From CAWHJB01 sp963698715 (GTDB lineage Bacteria > Chloroflexota > Anaerolineae > Anaerolineales > UBA4823), in contig CAVORW010000005.1 in assembly GCA_963698715.1 (NCBI GenBank), positions 203,385 to 267,384 on the forward strand: DNA of 64,000 nt, given 5' to 3'. Under the pieces are notes generated by a model. The model saw nothing but the letters and a program-made list of their open reading frames with translations. It had not been told where the DNA came from and searched no databases. Below are positions 35,513 to 45,632 of this stretch, piece by piece. Made by a program: the position numbers and the translations under genes. Position 1 is the stretch's first letter, and every line of letters starts with the position of its first letter.

Positions 35513-37690
35513 TTAGATTCTAAAAAGTCGAGAACTCCCCTGGATTTCAGCCGCGATTTCTTTGAGGGAGAGCATGTCTACCCAAGAGGCAGCTAACTCC
35601 AGGCCGAGGGGCATACCACCCACCAGCCTGCAAATGTGGGTTAGATAGAAGAGATCCTCGGAATCGATCGTAAAGTCCGGCTTTAAACGAAGTGCACTTT
35701 GCAGAAATAATTTTATCGCAGTATAACTGGTAGGATCGTCAGGCGTCTCCCAATCCGGAAATTCCAAACCCTGGATGGGAAACACCTGTTCTTCGCGGAT
35801 ATGCAGACGCTCCCGCGATGTAATCAGGATCTGGAGTGTTGGAAGTGCTGACAATAATTCCGAAACGATTTCTGCTCCAGCCATAAGATGTTCAAGATTA
35901 TCCAGGACGAGCAAGATCCGTTTGGAAGCCAGGTAACCGATCAATTTTTCTTTTTGGTTGGTTGTTGTTTGCGAGGCTCTCTCCAGCGTTTCAGTGCTTT
36001 GGCCGGTCTCGATTGGGACGTTGAGTGCTTTGGCAATGGATGGGATGATCTGTTCGGGTTTCGTCAGGGACACAAGCGACACAAAAAATATGCCATCTTG
36101 GAAAAGATAGGAGTTATCCGCTGTTCGACGTTCAACCTGGCTTTCCGCTACGGCTAAAGCCAGGCGAGACTTACCCATCCCGCCCGGACCCACAATGGTC
36201 ACCAGCCGAATAGTTGGATTAGCCAGCAATGCGTCAAGGGCAGCAATTTCCTGCTTACGACCAATAAAGGTCGTCGGCTGGCTGGTCAGGTTATGGCGAG
36301 AACGGATGGGGGTCTCTACAGTTTCTAGTTTCTGCTGCGCGGGCAGGGTGCGCAGTGCTGGATAGGTTTGAAGAGGCAGATCAGGCCGCGTCAGACCATA
36401 GATATGTACAGGTTGATCCAGACTCTTCAAGGTATGCAGGCCAAAATCCGTCCAACTTGCCTCTGGAGGCAATGGAAATACCTGGTGTATCTGCTCTGAA
36501 ACAAGGATCTGACCACCCCACCCCGCATCCATGATCCGGGCCGTGTGATTCAGCACCGGCCCATAGTACCGGTCTTCTTCTTGAAAGAATTCAAAATCTT
36601 TGCGAACCCTATGAACACCATGGAGTCCGATCCGAATCTTCAGAGCGCCTATCTCGCCCCAATCAGATTCGGCAATCTCTTTTTGAATTGCCAATACGCA
36701 GGACAATGGATCTCCTGATTCAAAAACTGCTTTGACACCATCCCCTCGTAACTCGAGGATCCGCCCACCATGGCGCATGATTTGCTTCTCTAGAATGGCA
36801 TTGTGCTGCATCAATGCGGTCAGCATGGCTTCCCGGTAAGTGTCCCACAATTGGGTCGAGTTCTCAATATCAGTCAACATAAAGGCCAATACGCTTATCG
36901 GGCTGTCTGATTTCTTTTGTGACAAATCGTTCTGGACCTGGCGTTGGGCATCAGCCTGGATTTTTTCATAAAGCTGCTGGGTTTCTTGGCCCGGTTCTAA
37001 CCCTATTTCTTCCATTAACCGGCTTTGGCAAATCTGGTATTGAGATAAGGCCGCGTTGCGCTGTCCATTGTTTGCCAGAGCCTCCATCAATTGGCGGTAG
37101 GCCGGCTCGTGTAGGCGATCTATTTCCAGCTGCCGCCAGGCGTAAGTTTGCGCTTGATGATTTTCACCTGATTGGAGATGGGTGTGAGTGAGCGTTCCAA
37201 GGGCATTGAGCACTTGCCGACGAAGTTTCGCACGAATCTTTTCTGCCCAGTCTTCAAATTGCTTACTTTCAACGCTGCAACAATCAATAATAAAATCGCC
37301 CCGATATAATGCGATAGCCCTGGCAGGCTCTCGCTCGATGTTCGCCTGAAACTCATCCAGATCCAGCCAGATATTTGCCTGTGGATTAATTTGAACAGAC
37401 AATCGATCTGTTAAAAGCAGTGGGATCTGAGTATCCCCCTGCTTGCTCTGGACCTTTGGGAGCGCCTGTCGTAAGCGTTGTATGGTCTGCCGGAGATTGA
37501 TTTGAGCAGACTCCAAGGGAAGCTCCGGCCATAAAAATTCCATCAGCGCTTCTCGCCTGTGGGGTTGATCTTTTTCGATCGCGAGGTAGATTAATAGAGC
37601 TTGGGCTTTGTTAGTGCGAAAGGTATAAACTGGTTGGTCGTCCAGGGAGGCTACAAAGGGACCAAGCAAATTCAAGTGTAAGACAGGCAT
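35513..37690 (-). pseudogene. BTAD/class III cyclase/NB-ARC regulator, N-terminal part of a frameshifted gene
   Basis: 725 residues before a premature stop. Residues 1-245 are an OmpR-like DNA-binding plus BTAD domain (ALLIYLAIEKDQPHRREALM, LDEFQANI). Residues 265-440 form a class III cyclase-like domain with two metal Asp positions (FMLTDIENSTQLW, LRGDGVKAVF) and NxxxR (NHTARIMD). An NB-ARC ATPase follows with Walker A IVGPGGMGKSR (about 500) and VLDNLEH. The frame breaks in a run of four C (+ strand 35537-35540): three instead of four gives EIQGVLDFLESNLRN and joins perfectly to the downstream TPR half. Such proteins act as ATP-dependent transcription regulators. It could be a real mutation or a sequence error. 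Confidence 0.82.
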
Positions 37691-37801
37691 ACTTTCATTT
37701 TAACATGGGATTGTGCAACTGGTAATGTAGGTCAAGGGCGGCTGGTCTCACTTATACTTCTAAGAATTTCTAGATTCCAGATCCCTTTTGTGAGTAAGAG
37801 C

Positions 37802-37912
37802 TTCTTTCGTTAAATTCTTTGAAAACATAAGAAGTACGTGGTGTTCGGTTTTGGCGGCTACACCGCCAAAACCGAACACCACATAATCTCATTCTTCTTG
37901 TGTGATTTGTCG
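37802..37912. repeat. Dispersed hairpin repeat, copy B
   Basis: A 111-base unit related to 4714-4826. The core is a perfect 20-bp stem (37838-37857 with 37863-37882) with loop CTACA. Copies A and B differ at compensating positions in the stem (TTTGGGC/GCCCAAA against TTTTGGCGG/CCGCCAAAA), which suggests that pairing is maintained. It lies in the 430-base gap between the broken regulator and the glycosyltransferase gene; the rest of that gap shows nothing else. Confidence 0.75.
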
Positions 37913-38120
37913 ACAAGATCACTAAGAGCTTCAGGAAAGTTAGCGTGAGTTCATTGTAACTCGATCTCAAACCCAGCAGGTTTCGGGGTCATGAGATGGA
38001 AATCGCCTTACTTTTCACCAGTATGAGGGCATCGACATTCAATCAACCATAGAAGTTTGACCCAGCCGGGTGTGTCCTCAAACTGAAATATGCCCAATTC
38101 TGGGCACCATCTGTACGCTA

Positions 38121-40901
38121 TCATCGGGCGATCTTGGCTGTGAAGATTTGGGTCTTGCCAACCTGGGGAGTACCAATCCAGGTAGGATAAGCATACTCGT
38201 TGCTTGAACTGACTGCGAGAGGCGCTCCTAATGGTGCCGCGCCACTGAAATGGACGAAATCCTCACCCCGGATGGGTTGTTGATTTAATTTCAAAGGTGA
38301 GCCAAAGGTCAGGCCGCCGTCTTTACTGTAGGTATAGAAAACATCATATTCGCAAAGGTCAACCCATCTAGCAAGCAATGTGTTTCGCCAGCTTTCGACA
38401 TTCAGCAGGCAGCTGGTTGAATCGCCAGTATGGGCGTAGAATACCAGGTCGAGAGCCCCATTGGGGGCGATGCTGATCGCGGGGGCCTTATCCACATCGA
38501 AATGCAATGGGATATCTCCGCTGGCAATCGTTGAATTCCAGGTTTGACCAGAATCTGAAGTCGTTGCAACTGCCAGGCTCTGCTTTGTTTGCGTTCCCGT
38601 GCGATACACGATAGCCACCTGCCCACCAGCCGAGGTGGAATAGATTGGCCCCCAGGTTTCCATCAACGGCGTCGGCTCTCCAAATGTCGTCCCGTTATCC
38701 TGGGAATTAGCCATCCAAACCGTGCGCGGCCAGGTCCAGGGCTCTGGGTCCCACACCCACACCAGGGAAACCTGGTCTCCATCACCAAACACAGCCTGGA
38801 TATCATTCGGTCCGGTCGCGCGGGGAGAGAAGATATCTGCAATGGATACATGCTGATCAACCCGAGAAATGAGCGACCAATTCAACCCATTCACCGATCG
38901 AATCAGGCTGGGCGTTACAAAAAGCCGATCGCCTTCCTGCGCATCAAAAGTAAGGAAAAGTTCGCCAGTTTGCGAATCAATTTGCAGCCAGGGACGTGCA
39001 GCTACCTGCGCTTGAGTAACTTCTTCGAACTCGATCTGGGCCGGCAAATAGGCCTCAGCCTGGGTTGCCTGTTCGAGAACGATGACACCTGAACGCAGGC
39101 TCAAGATATATAACTTTCCATCAGGATCGAAGACCACAAGGCCAGCCTGCAAGGTTTGTTGAGGCCGGGCCAAGGCAGCTTGTTCCTGCCAGGTTTCCCC
39201 TGCATCAGTGGACGAAAAGAAAGCCAATTCAACTTTACAGGTGGGCAGGACACACTCCTGCTTTGAGAAACGGGTGGCGACAGCGGTTAAGTGGTTTCTA
39301 TCCGTTGGATTGATCGCAATTGAGGGCTCAGCTATGAAACCGTCTGTCCCAATGGGAATCGGCTGGCCCTCCCAAACGGTTGGGCCGGCTGCGCCACTTT
39401 CTTGGACAGGGGTTGGCATCGGCCCGATACCGGTCCTCATTCTAGGGACGTAAACCACCGTACCTGCCAGGGTTTTATCAGGACGATAATACGAATCGAT
39501 AGCTGCCAGCATTTGAGGCGACCAACGCTCTTTATAAACTGGCCACAGTCCAAAATGATGAATAAGAATGCCACCAAATTTTTGAGCAGCGATCTCATCC
39601 AGCAAGGGTTGTTGATCCCATGCGTTCATTCTGGCCAGTTGAGTGACCTCAAATGGCTGCAGATAGAGTCGCTGGCTATTCAACGTCAGCATGCCCATAT
39701 CCTCATCTGCCAGGACCGGTTCAGCCATATTTTTGACTTCCTGCTCTAACAGCTGCAGGGCGGGGAAATCCAGCTGGTGGGTTGCCAGGATCCAATCAAC
39801 ATTACTGGCCATCGAAGAGCTTATCATGATGCCAAACTGGATTGAGAGGAAAAAAACAATGGCAGCATTGCGCCAGGGATATGGCTTGCTCCAAACCATC
39901 ACAAACCCCGCCACCATCGCCAGTGCAGCCGCCAGCTCTAAAAAATAGTTGACATTTGAACCAACCTTGCCAACCGTCAGAGCCGAAATAAAAGCCCCCA
40001 CCAGGAAAGGAGCCACTAAAACCCAGGATTTCTGGCTTCGCCAGCCAAAGATCAAGAAGAAACCACCCAATAGAAGGATTATCCAGCCATCTTGCCAGAG
40101 GCGAGTGAGTTGATCTCTTAAGCGGAACCCATTAAATTCATTCACATTGGCGGTAACGATATTATAAAAAAAGCCGCCGCTTGTGAGCATGTTGATCAAG
40201 ATAAAAATACCAATGCCCAGCCCAGCAACCAGTACAAACAGCTCGATCGCCCGGCGTTTGTTCTGTGTCCACAACCATACCAGGGCAGCCAAAGGCGCTG
40301 CCAGGGCATAAGATTGGCGCGTATAGGCTGCAGCTACCAAAGATAAACCGCCAACCAACCAGGCCCAGCGTTTTTGAGGCCAGCGCGCCAACACAAACAG
40401 CGCACCTGTAGCGAAAGCCAAGGCCAGCGAATCGATGCGAGCCAGTGCAGACCATTGCACTACATATGGAGAGGCCAGGAAGAACATTGCGGCTGTCAAG
40501 GCGCTAAGGCGGTCGGCGGTTAAGCTGAAGATCGTCAGTCCAATGAAAACGGTGGAAAACAAGGTTGCCAATAGCGATATGAGGCGTCCGGTAACAAATG
40601 GTGAGTCAAACCACTTGACGAGCGGGGCCAAAGTAAGGACATAACCAGGCGGATAGTTTGCAATGGTATATGGCGGAGTTTGGATATTCGGCCGGTAAAT
40701 ATTCTCACCCGCCGCCAGGCGAATGGCCTGATCGATCAAAGGCGCTTCGCCATAGTCCAGAGAATATGGAAACGAAACTGCGATCAGGCCATGCAGTATA
40801 AAGATCAAGGCTGCCGTGGGGAGAAAGAACCACAGAATGATCTTTACTTCCCCGCCTACATAGGGGCGCAGTTTATCGGAAACCGATGAGATGATTTGCA
40901 T
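38121..40901 (-). CDS. GT-C membrane glycosyltransferase fused to an Asp-box (sialidase-like) propeller
   Basis: 926 residues in one frame. Residues 20-400 have about ten hydrophobic helices and an acidic first loop (SLDYGEAPLIDQAIRLAAGE), the layout of GT-C transferases that use lipid-linked sugars. After about 500 there is a soluble domain with four Asp-box motifs: SSTDAGETW, NSQDNGTTF, TSDSGQTW and SKDGGLTF, the mark of sialidase/BNR beta-propellers. The propeller should sit outside the membrane. Whether it is catalytic is unknown: no Arg triad is obvious by eye. It ends 430 bases from the next gene. Confidence 0.78.
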   Translation of the reverse strand: MQIISSVSDKLRPYVGGEVKIILWFFLPTAALIFILHGLIAVSFPYSLDYGEAPLIDQAIRLAAGENIYRPNIQTPPYTIANYPPGYVLTLAPLVKWFDSPFVTGRLISLLATLFSTVFIGLTIFSLTADRLSALTAAMFFLASPYVVQWSALARIDSLALAFATGALFVLARWPQKRWAWLVGGLSLVAAAYTRQSYALAAPLAALVWLWTQNKRRAIELFVLVAGLGIGIFILINMLTSGGFFYNIVTANVNEFNGFRLRDQLTRLWQDGWIILLLGGFFLIFGWRSQKSWVLVAPFLVGAFISALTVGKVGSNVNYFLELAAALAMVAGFVMVWSKPYPWRNAAIVFFLSIQFGIMISSSMASNVDWILATHQLDFPALQLLEQEVKNMAEPVLADEDMGMLTLNSQRLYLQPFEVTQLARMNAWDQQPLLDEIAAQKFGGILIHHFGLWPVYKERWSPQMLAAIDSYYRPDKTLAGTVVYVPRMRTGIGPMPTPVQESGAAGPTVWEGQPIPIGTDGFIAEPSIAINPTDRNHLTAVATRFSKQECVLPTCKVELAFFSSTDAGETWQEQAALARPQQTLQAGLVVFDPDGKLYILSLRSGVIVLEQATQAEAYLPAQIEFEEVTQAQVAARPWLQIDSQTGELFLTFDAQEGDRLFVTPSLIRSVNGLNWSLISRVDQHVSIADIFSPRATGPNDIQAVFGDGDQVSLVWVWDPEPWTWPRTVWMANSQDNGTTFGEPTPLMETWGPIYSTSAGGQVAIVYRTGTQTKQSLAVATTSDSGQTWNSTIASGDIPLHFDVDKAPAISIAPNGALDLVFYAHTGDSTSCLLNVESWRNTLLARWVDLCEYDVFYTYSKDGGLTFGSPLKLNQQPIRGEDFVHFSGAAPLGAPLAVSSSNEYAYPTWIGTPQVGKTQIFTAKIAR

Positions 40902-40916
40902 ATCAGGCCACCCTAT

Positions 40917-41270
40917 TTAGATGAACAGCGCCAGTAAGATAACGCCAATTTCAACAGTTATTGTACGGGCTAATATCCGCCATGCGCCAGGCTTGCCCAT
41001 AAAGCGATGCTGGTATTCAAAGCCGCCAATGATAATCACGATCATCAAAATTGCCAGCGGCAGAGAAATCAGGATATTTACCAGCGATAAGCCACCTTGC
41101 CCGCTCTGAAACTGCCAGGCGCTCAAAGGAAAAAATCGGGTGTAGGTACGGATGATCATCTCTCGGCCCGCCAGGAATACGAGTACGCTTAAGATCGCGG
41201 TAATTAGCCACAGTCCATACGCAGTGAGATAAACTTTTGGATTATGTTTGGGTTCGAGAATTGTGCTCAT
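40917..41270 (-). CDS. Small membrane protein related to the anti-sigma factor tail
   Basis: 117 residues from the ATG at 41270 (MSTILEPKHNPK); a longer frame to 41372 has no start signal. Three hydrophobic helices. The C-terminal stretch IIGGFEYQHRFMGKPGAWRIL closely matches GLVVGGAEYHYRNIGHPNSW in the neighbouring anti-sigma factor, so the two share a membrane domain. It lies 150 bases downstream of that gene and 16 bases upstream of the glycosyltransferase on the same strand, probably in the same unit. Confidence 0.6.
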   Translation of the reverse strand: MSTILEPKHNPKVYLTAYGLWLITAILSVLVFLAGREMIIRTYTRFFPLSAWQFQSGQGGLSLVNILISLPLAILMIVIIIGGFEYQHRFMGKPGAWRILARTITVEIGVILLALFI

Positions 41271-41419
41271 GTGAAAGGTTAATCCTGAATAGAGTAAATG
41301 CTTGAAAACAATACCTAAATTCAAGTAAGGGAGGTTTGATTGGATAGATCGCGCCAGAGGCCAACAATTCAATAGAACGAGATCTCGCCGGTTTGAGACC
41401 GGAGATTACCTGACAAAAG

Positions 41420-42193
41420 TTATATAAGCAGATATGGCAGGATTAGGATGAAAAGTTGGATAAGCAGCGTAATGCTAATAAGTTTCCAAGAGTTGGGATG
41501 TCCAATATTCCTGTAATGATATTCAGCGCCTCCAACCACCAGGCCGATATACAGCATGGCAGCTCCCATGACTGCCAATATAGCGATAGGTCCTGCTTCT
41601 GCATTCTTGCCATCCAAAGCCACGACTGCCAGAATGGCCAGATCGCGGACGACAATAATATTTAGCAATCCAAGCAAGGCTGTCCCCAGCCACAATAGAG
41701 CAGTCACAAATACGACAAGAGCAAAGCGGGGCCGAATTGTAAATGATTTACCAAATGACTCGACTGATGCCATCAGAAAGAAGAAGCATGATAGGGTTGG
41801 GAAAACACTGAAGCTGCGGCTGGAAGCAGCCAGATCTTTCATGCTGATGAATTGCCACAATCCCAGCACTGATAAGGCCAGACCAGTTAGCGCCAATGCT
41901 GCTGGAACGGAGATCTCAATGCGCCGCCAAATACCCCATGGGCCGCGGCGAGTTTGCAGTCGAGCAGAAATCGCGGCAAAGGTCATCTCGCTAGAGGGCT
42001 TCGCCTGGCTTAGAACAGCATGTAATTCATTGGAAATATTGCGCTGGTATAGTTGTTGTCCAGCCAGCTGCTTACGGCACTTGGGACAGGTCAGTAAGTG
42101 AGCTTCGATGTTTTCCCGCATCGAGCCATCGAGGCTACCATATATGTAGTCTGTCAGGCTATTATAATCGAGGTGTTTTGTAATCATGTCCAA
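41420..42193 (-). CDS. Membrane anti-sigma factor with HxxxCxxC zinc motif
   Basis: 257 residues. The N-terminal 60 residues carry HLLTCPKCRKQL (HxxxCxxC), the zinc anti-sigma domain that holds an ECF sigma factor inactive. Five or six hydrophobic helices follow from about 95 to the end. The start overlaps the end of the sigma factor gene by 10 bases, the usual coupled arrangement. The multi-helix tail, rather than one helix plus an extracytoplasmic sensor, suggests sensing within the membrane. Confidence 0.85.
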   Translation of the reverse strand: MDMITKHLDYNSLTDYIYGSLDGSMRENIEAHLLTCPKCRKQLAGQQLYQRNISNELHAVLSQAKPSSEMTFAAISARLQTRRGPWGIWRRIEISVPAALALTGLALSVLGLWQFISMKDLAASSRSFSVFPTLSCFFFLMASVESFGKSFTIRPRFALVVFVTALLWLGTALLGLLNIIVVRDLAILAVVALDGKNAEAGPIAILAVMGAAMLYIGLVVGGAEYHYRNIGHPNSWKLISITLLIQLFILILPYLLI

Positions 42194-42762
42194 TCCTCCA
42201 GCAATTCTGGCAGATCCGTTTCAGCCAAAGATTTCGCTAGTTTCTGGTGCGCAAGCCGCACACGCGACTGAGCGGTTTTCATCAGACAACCAGTAATTTC
42301 CGATATTTCCTGGTAAGTATGTCCGCCCCAATGGCGCAGCACGATAACTTCGCGCAACATCGGGTTAAGTTCTTGAACAGCATCCCACAAAATGTTGCGC
42401 ATTTCATTTATTTCTGCTTTTTGTTCAGGCAGAGAATTCTGCTTTAGTGAAGATATTCCATGAAAACGCCAATCTGCTAGTGAAAATGTGGGCACCCGAC
42501 GCTTACGCAAAATGTCTCGGCAGCGACTGACTGTGATCATATGCAGCCAGGTGCTAAACTTGCTGCGATTCTCATCATAATGGGCAATATTTTGCAAAGC
42601 ATACGCGAGTGCGTCTTGCGCCGCTTCTTCAGCGTCTTCCGCGTTGCCAACTAATGCGTAGGCCAGGCGGAAGGTGCGATCGCGATGTAGTTGATAGATT
42701 GCTTCGGCAGCCCGCTGATCGCCAAAACGCCATGAGTCAATCAGCGTCTCGAGTTTTGACAT
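42184..42762 (-). CDS. ECF-type RNA polymerase sigma factor
   Basis: 192 residues. Region 2 (YALVGNAEDAEEAAQDALAYALQN, KFSTWLHMITVSRCRDILRKR) and region 4 (LREVIVLRHWGGHTYQEISE, AQSRVRLAHQKL) are both complete. Region 4 begins with ELNPMLREV rather than the common LP.. motif. It should direct a small regulon, with itself, the anti-sigma gene and the downstream membrane genes as likely members. Confidence 0.92.
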   Translation of the reverse strand: MSKLETLIDSWRFGDQRAAEAIYQLHRDRTFRLAYALVGNAEDAEEAAQDALAYALQNIAHYDENRSKFSTWLHMITVSRCRDILRKRRVPTFSLADWRFHGISSLKQNSLPEQKAEINEMRNILWDAVQELNPMLREVIVLRHWGGHTYQEISEITGCLMKTAQSRVRLAHQKLAKSLAETDLPELLEDWT

Positions 42763-42974
42763 CTTAATCCTTCCTTGATCTATGTTATTATACGCACTGA
42801 CAATCCCATTTGCTCACTATAAGTGCAACTACTCAAATTATGCCCAAAAAACCTGGTGCCCTTAAACTGATGGTGCGAATGGAGTGCCCAGAGGGCATGA
42901 TTGCCTAATGTCTCGACCCGTCAGATGGGATTAGTGGGATAGATTCTGGGTCCGATCTTAAAGGAGGTGCTTCT

Positions 42975-43157
42975 ATGCCTGATATCAAATTACCCCCACT
43001 GGTAAGAAATTTGGCAATCGCCCTGATTTTTTTTATCTTAGGGCGCTGGATTTACATACAGATGGGTGTTACCGGCATCTGGGTGATTGCCATTCTGCTT
43101 GTGGTCTTTTACACTGGCTGGTGGGCTTTGTTTCGCCGTAAAAAGGGTGAGAAGTAA
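42975..43157 (+). CDS. Small membrane protein (60 aa)
   Basis: 60 residues with two hydrophobic helices (about 9-27 and 33-50) and a basic tail RRKKGEK. It has a perfect ribosome binding site (AAAGGAGG, 7 bases before the ATG), which makes it very likely real. No family recognised. It overlaps or abuts the GH97 start, depending on which non-ATG start that gene uses. Confidence 0.6.
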   Translation: MPDIKLPPLVRNLAIALIFFILGRWIYIQMGVTGIWVIAILLVVFYTGWWALFRRKKGEK

Positions 43158-45417
43158 ATTGAGTCGGTTCTTCCGCATCAGCGTACTGATCAGCATGCTG
43201 ATGGTGGCAGGCTGCAGGCAGCAGCCCAGCCAGCTGTCCACCAGCTTACCTGAACCTACCAGATCTATAGCCCCAAGTCTTACACCTACACCTGCTCCCA
43301 CTCTAAATCGCCTCCAGCAGGCGCAAGCTACTCTGGAGGCAGCCAGGCAAGCTGGAAACACAACCGTTGGGTCTGACATCAAACCACCAGCGGACCACCT
43401 GCAGGTAAGCTCCCCGGATGGAAAAATCGAAGCGCTCTTCTGGTTAGCAGATGGTATCCCCTATTACAGCGTCAACCGGGGGGATGTGGACATTGTATTT
43501 CCATCCAGGCTGGGGTTCACATTTGTGACCGAAGCTCCATTGCAAGCTGGTTTGAGGATCGTAAATTGGCAGGAAACCAGTTTTGACAGGATCTGGGTTC
43601 AGCCCTGGGGCGAAGTCAAAGAAATTCGCAACCATTACAACGAATTACGGATTGAACTATCGGAAGTGGCCGCTCAGCCTCGCCAGATGTTCATTGTGTT
43701 TCGAGTGTTCGATGATGGCCTGGGTTTTCGCTACGAGCTACCAGAACAGCCTTACCTGGACGAGCTGCAAATTACGAATGAGCTAACCGAATTTGCGATG
43801 TGCGCCGACCACCAGGCCTGGTGGGTCGAAGCCTACCAGGATAATCGCTTCGAATATTTGTATCGCCAGACCCCAATCAGTTTTCTTCCCATCATTGCCA
43901 GCAAGGGTGTCCATACCCCACTGACGATGCAGACCAACGATGGTTTGTATTTGAGCATCCATGAGGCTGCCTTAACCCACTATGCTTCTATGACGTTAAA
44001 AGCGGACGAAAATCTGGTGCTGAATGCCGACCTAGTTCCCTGGTCCGATGGGATAAAAGTAAAGGGCAGCGCGCCGCTCAAAACTCCCTGGCGCACGATC
44101 CAGATCGCACAAAATCCTGCTGATCTGGTCACCTCTTACCTGATTTTGAACCTGAACGAGCCGAATGCGCTAGGCGATGTTTCGTGGGTGCATCCCGGGA
44201 AGTATGTGGGCATCTGGTGGGGCATGCACCTGGGCAAGTGGACCTGGGGTAGCGGGCCAAACCACGGCGCCACGACCAACAATACAAGAGCCTACCTCGA
44301 TTTTGCTGCTGAAAACGGATTTGCTGGCGTACTGGTGGAGGGCTGGAACCTGGGCTGGGATGGCGATTGGACCGCAAATGGGGAGCAATTCAGCTTTACC
44401 ACGCCGTACCCAGATTTTGACTTGAATGGGCTGGCAGCTTATGCAACCGGGCAGGGTGTTGAGTTGATTGGACATCATGAAACGGCTGGCGCGATTGCCA
44501 ACTACGAATCTCAGTTGGAATCAGCTTTTGCGCTTTACCAGAGCCTGGGGATCCATACGGTGAAAACCGGATACGTGGGCTGGGGACAGGGTATTCAGCG
44601 CTACGATGAGCAGGGCAATCCGGTTGGGCTGGAATGGCACCATGGTCAATTTATGGTTGAACACCACCAAAAGGTGGTCGAAACCGCGGCCAAGTATCGA
44701 ATTGCTATTAATGCCCATGAGCCCGTTAAAGACACCGGTCTGCGCCGCACATACCCGAATATGCTGACCCGAGAAGGCGCCCGCGGACAGGAGTACAATG
44801 CCTGGGACAGCGATGGGGGCAATCCGCCTGATCACGTGACGATATTGCCTTTTACACGCCTGTTGGCCGGGCCCATGGATTACACTCCTGGTATTCTGGC
44901 GCTCACCTTCCCAGATTACAAACCCAACAACCGGATCAATCACACCCTCGCAAAAGAGCTGGCCCTGTATGTGGTCATCTACAGCCCTTTGCAAATGGCG
45001 GCTGACTTAATCGAAAATTACAAAGATCAGCCTGCCTTTCAGTTTATCCGCGCCGTGCCCGCCGACTGGCACGAAACTCTTGTCCTACATGCCCAGATCG
45101 GCGATTTTATTACCACCGTCCGGCGTGAGCGGGATGGAGACGAGTGGTTTCTGGGGTCCATCACGGATGAAGAAGCGCGCCAGTTAGAAGCCCGGCTGGA
45201 TTTTCTAAACCCTGGTAGGACATATGTTGCAGAAATATATTCAGATGGGGCAGCAGCAGATTGGGAGACGCACCCTTATGAGCTAGCAATCAACCACTAT
45301 CTGGTAACCTCCACGACCCAGCTCAGCTTGGGTCTGGCTCCAGGCGGGGGGCAGGCGATCCGGTTTTACCCGGCATCTTCGGATGAAGCGGCTTCACTGC
45401 CTGTGTACCAACCATGA
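43147..45417 (+). CDS. GH97-family glycoside hydrolase, lipoprotein
   Basis: About 756 residues. No ATG fits: a GTG at 43147 or a TTG at 43159 gives a signal peptide (RFFRISVLISMLMVAGC) with a lipobox Cys. The ATG at 43087 would lie inside the previous gene and bury the signal. A Thr/Pro stretch follows, then a GH97 beta-super-sandwich (SPDGKIEALFWLADGIPYYS) and a barrel with VLVEGWNLGWDGDW, HHETAG, INAHEPVKDTGLRRTYPN and REGARGQEYNAW. GH97 contains inverting alpha-glucosidases and retaining alpha-galactosidases; the Glu-rich INAHEP region suits the inverting type. It should act at the cell surface. Confidence 0.87.
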   Translation: MRSKLSRFFRISVLISMLMVAGCRQQPSQLSTSLPEPTRSIAPSLTPTPAPTLNRLQQAQATLEAARQAGNTTVGSDIKPPADHLQVSSPDGKIEALFWLADGIPYYSVNRGDVDIVFPSRLGFTFVTEAPLQAGLRIVNWQETSFDRIWVQPWGEVKEIRNHYNELRIELSEVAAQPRQMFIVFRVFDDGLGFRYELPEQPYLDELQITNELTEFAMCADHQAWWVEAYQDNRFEYLYRQTPISFLPIIASKGVHTPLTMQTNDGLYLSIHEAALTHYASMTLKADENLVLNADLVPWSDGIKVKGSAPLKTPWRTIQIAQNPADLVTSYLILNLNEPNALGDVSWVHPGKYVGIWWGMHLGKWTWGSGPNHGATTNNTRAYLDFAAENGFAGVLVEGWNLGWDGDWTANGEQFSFTTPYPDFDLNGLAAYATGQGVELIGHHETAGAIANYESQLESAFALYQSLGIHTVKTGYVGWGQGIQRYDEQGNPVGLEWHHGQFMVEHHQKVVETAAKYRIAINAHEPVKDTGLRRTYPNMLTREGARGQEYNAWDSDGGNPPDHVTILPFTRLLAGPMDYTPGILALTFPDYKPNNRINHTLAKELALYVVIYSPLQMAADLIENYKDQPAFQFIRAVPADWHETLVLHAQIGDFITTVRRERDGDEWFLGSITDEEARQLEARLDFLNPGRTYVAEIYSDGAAADWETHPYELAINHYLVTSTTQLSLGLAPGGGQAIRFYPASSDEAASLPVYQP

Positions 45418-45632
45418 GTAACCAGCCATGTCTATACCGACAACCATTCCATTTCGGCAAGGTAAAGCTCTGCCATTTTTATTGGACAGCCAGGTCATCC
45501 AATTCTGGATCAGCAGAAAATGCGTTTTCGAACCACTTATCTATCATAGAAGTCACGCAGTTCCGGGGAAATATGCACAACCCTACTCAACTACACAAGT
45601 CCGATATCTTAAGAAAATGAGGAGACGTTCGC

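Noticed and set aside
45414..45620. 68-codon frame before the GH13 gene
   Set aside because: No ribosome binding site, no recognisable composition, and an alternative frame of equal length overlaps it.
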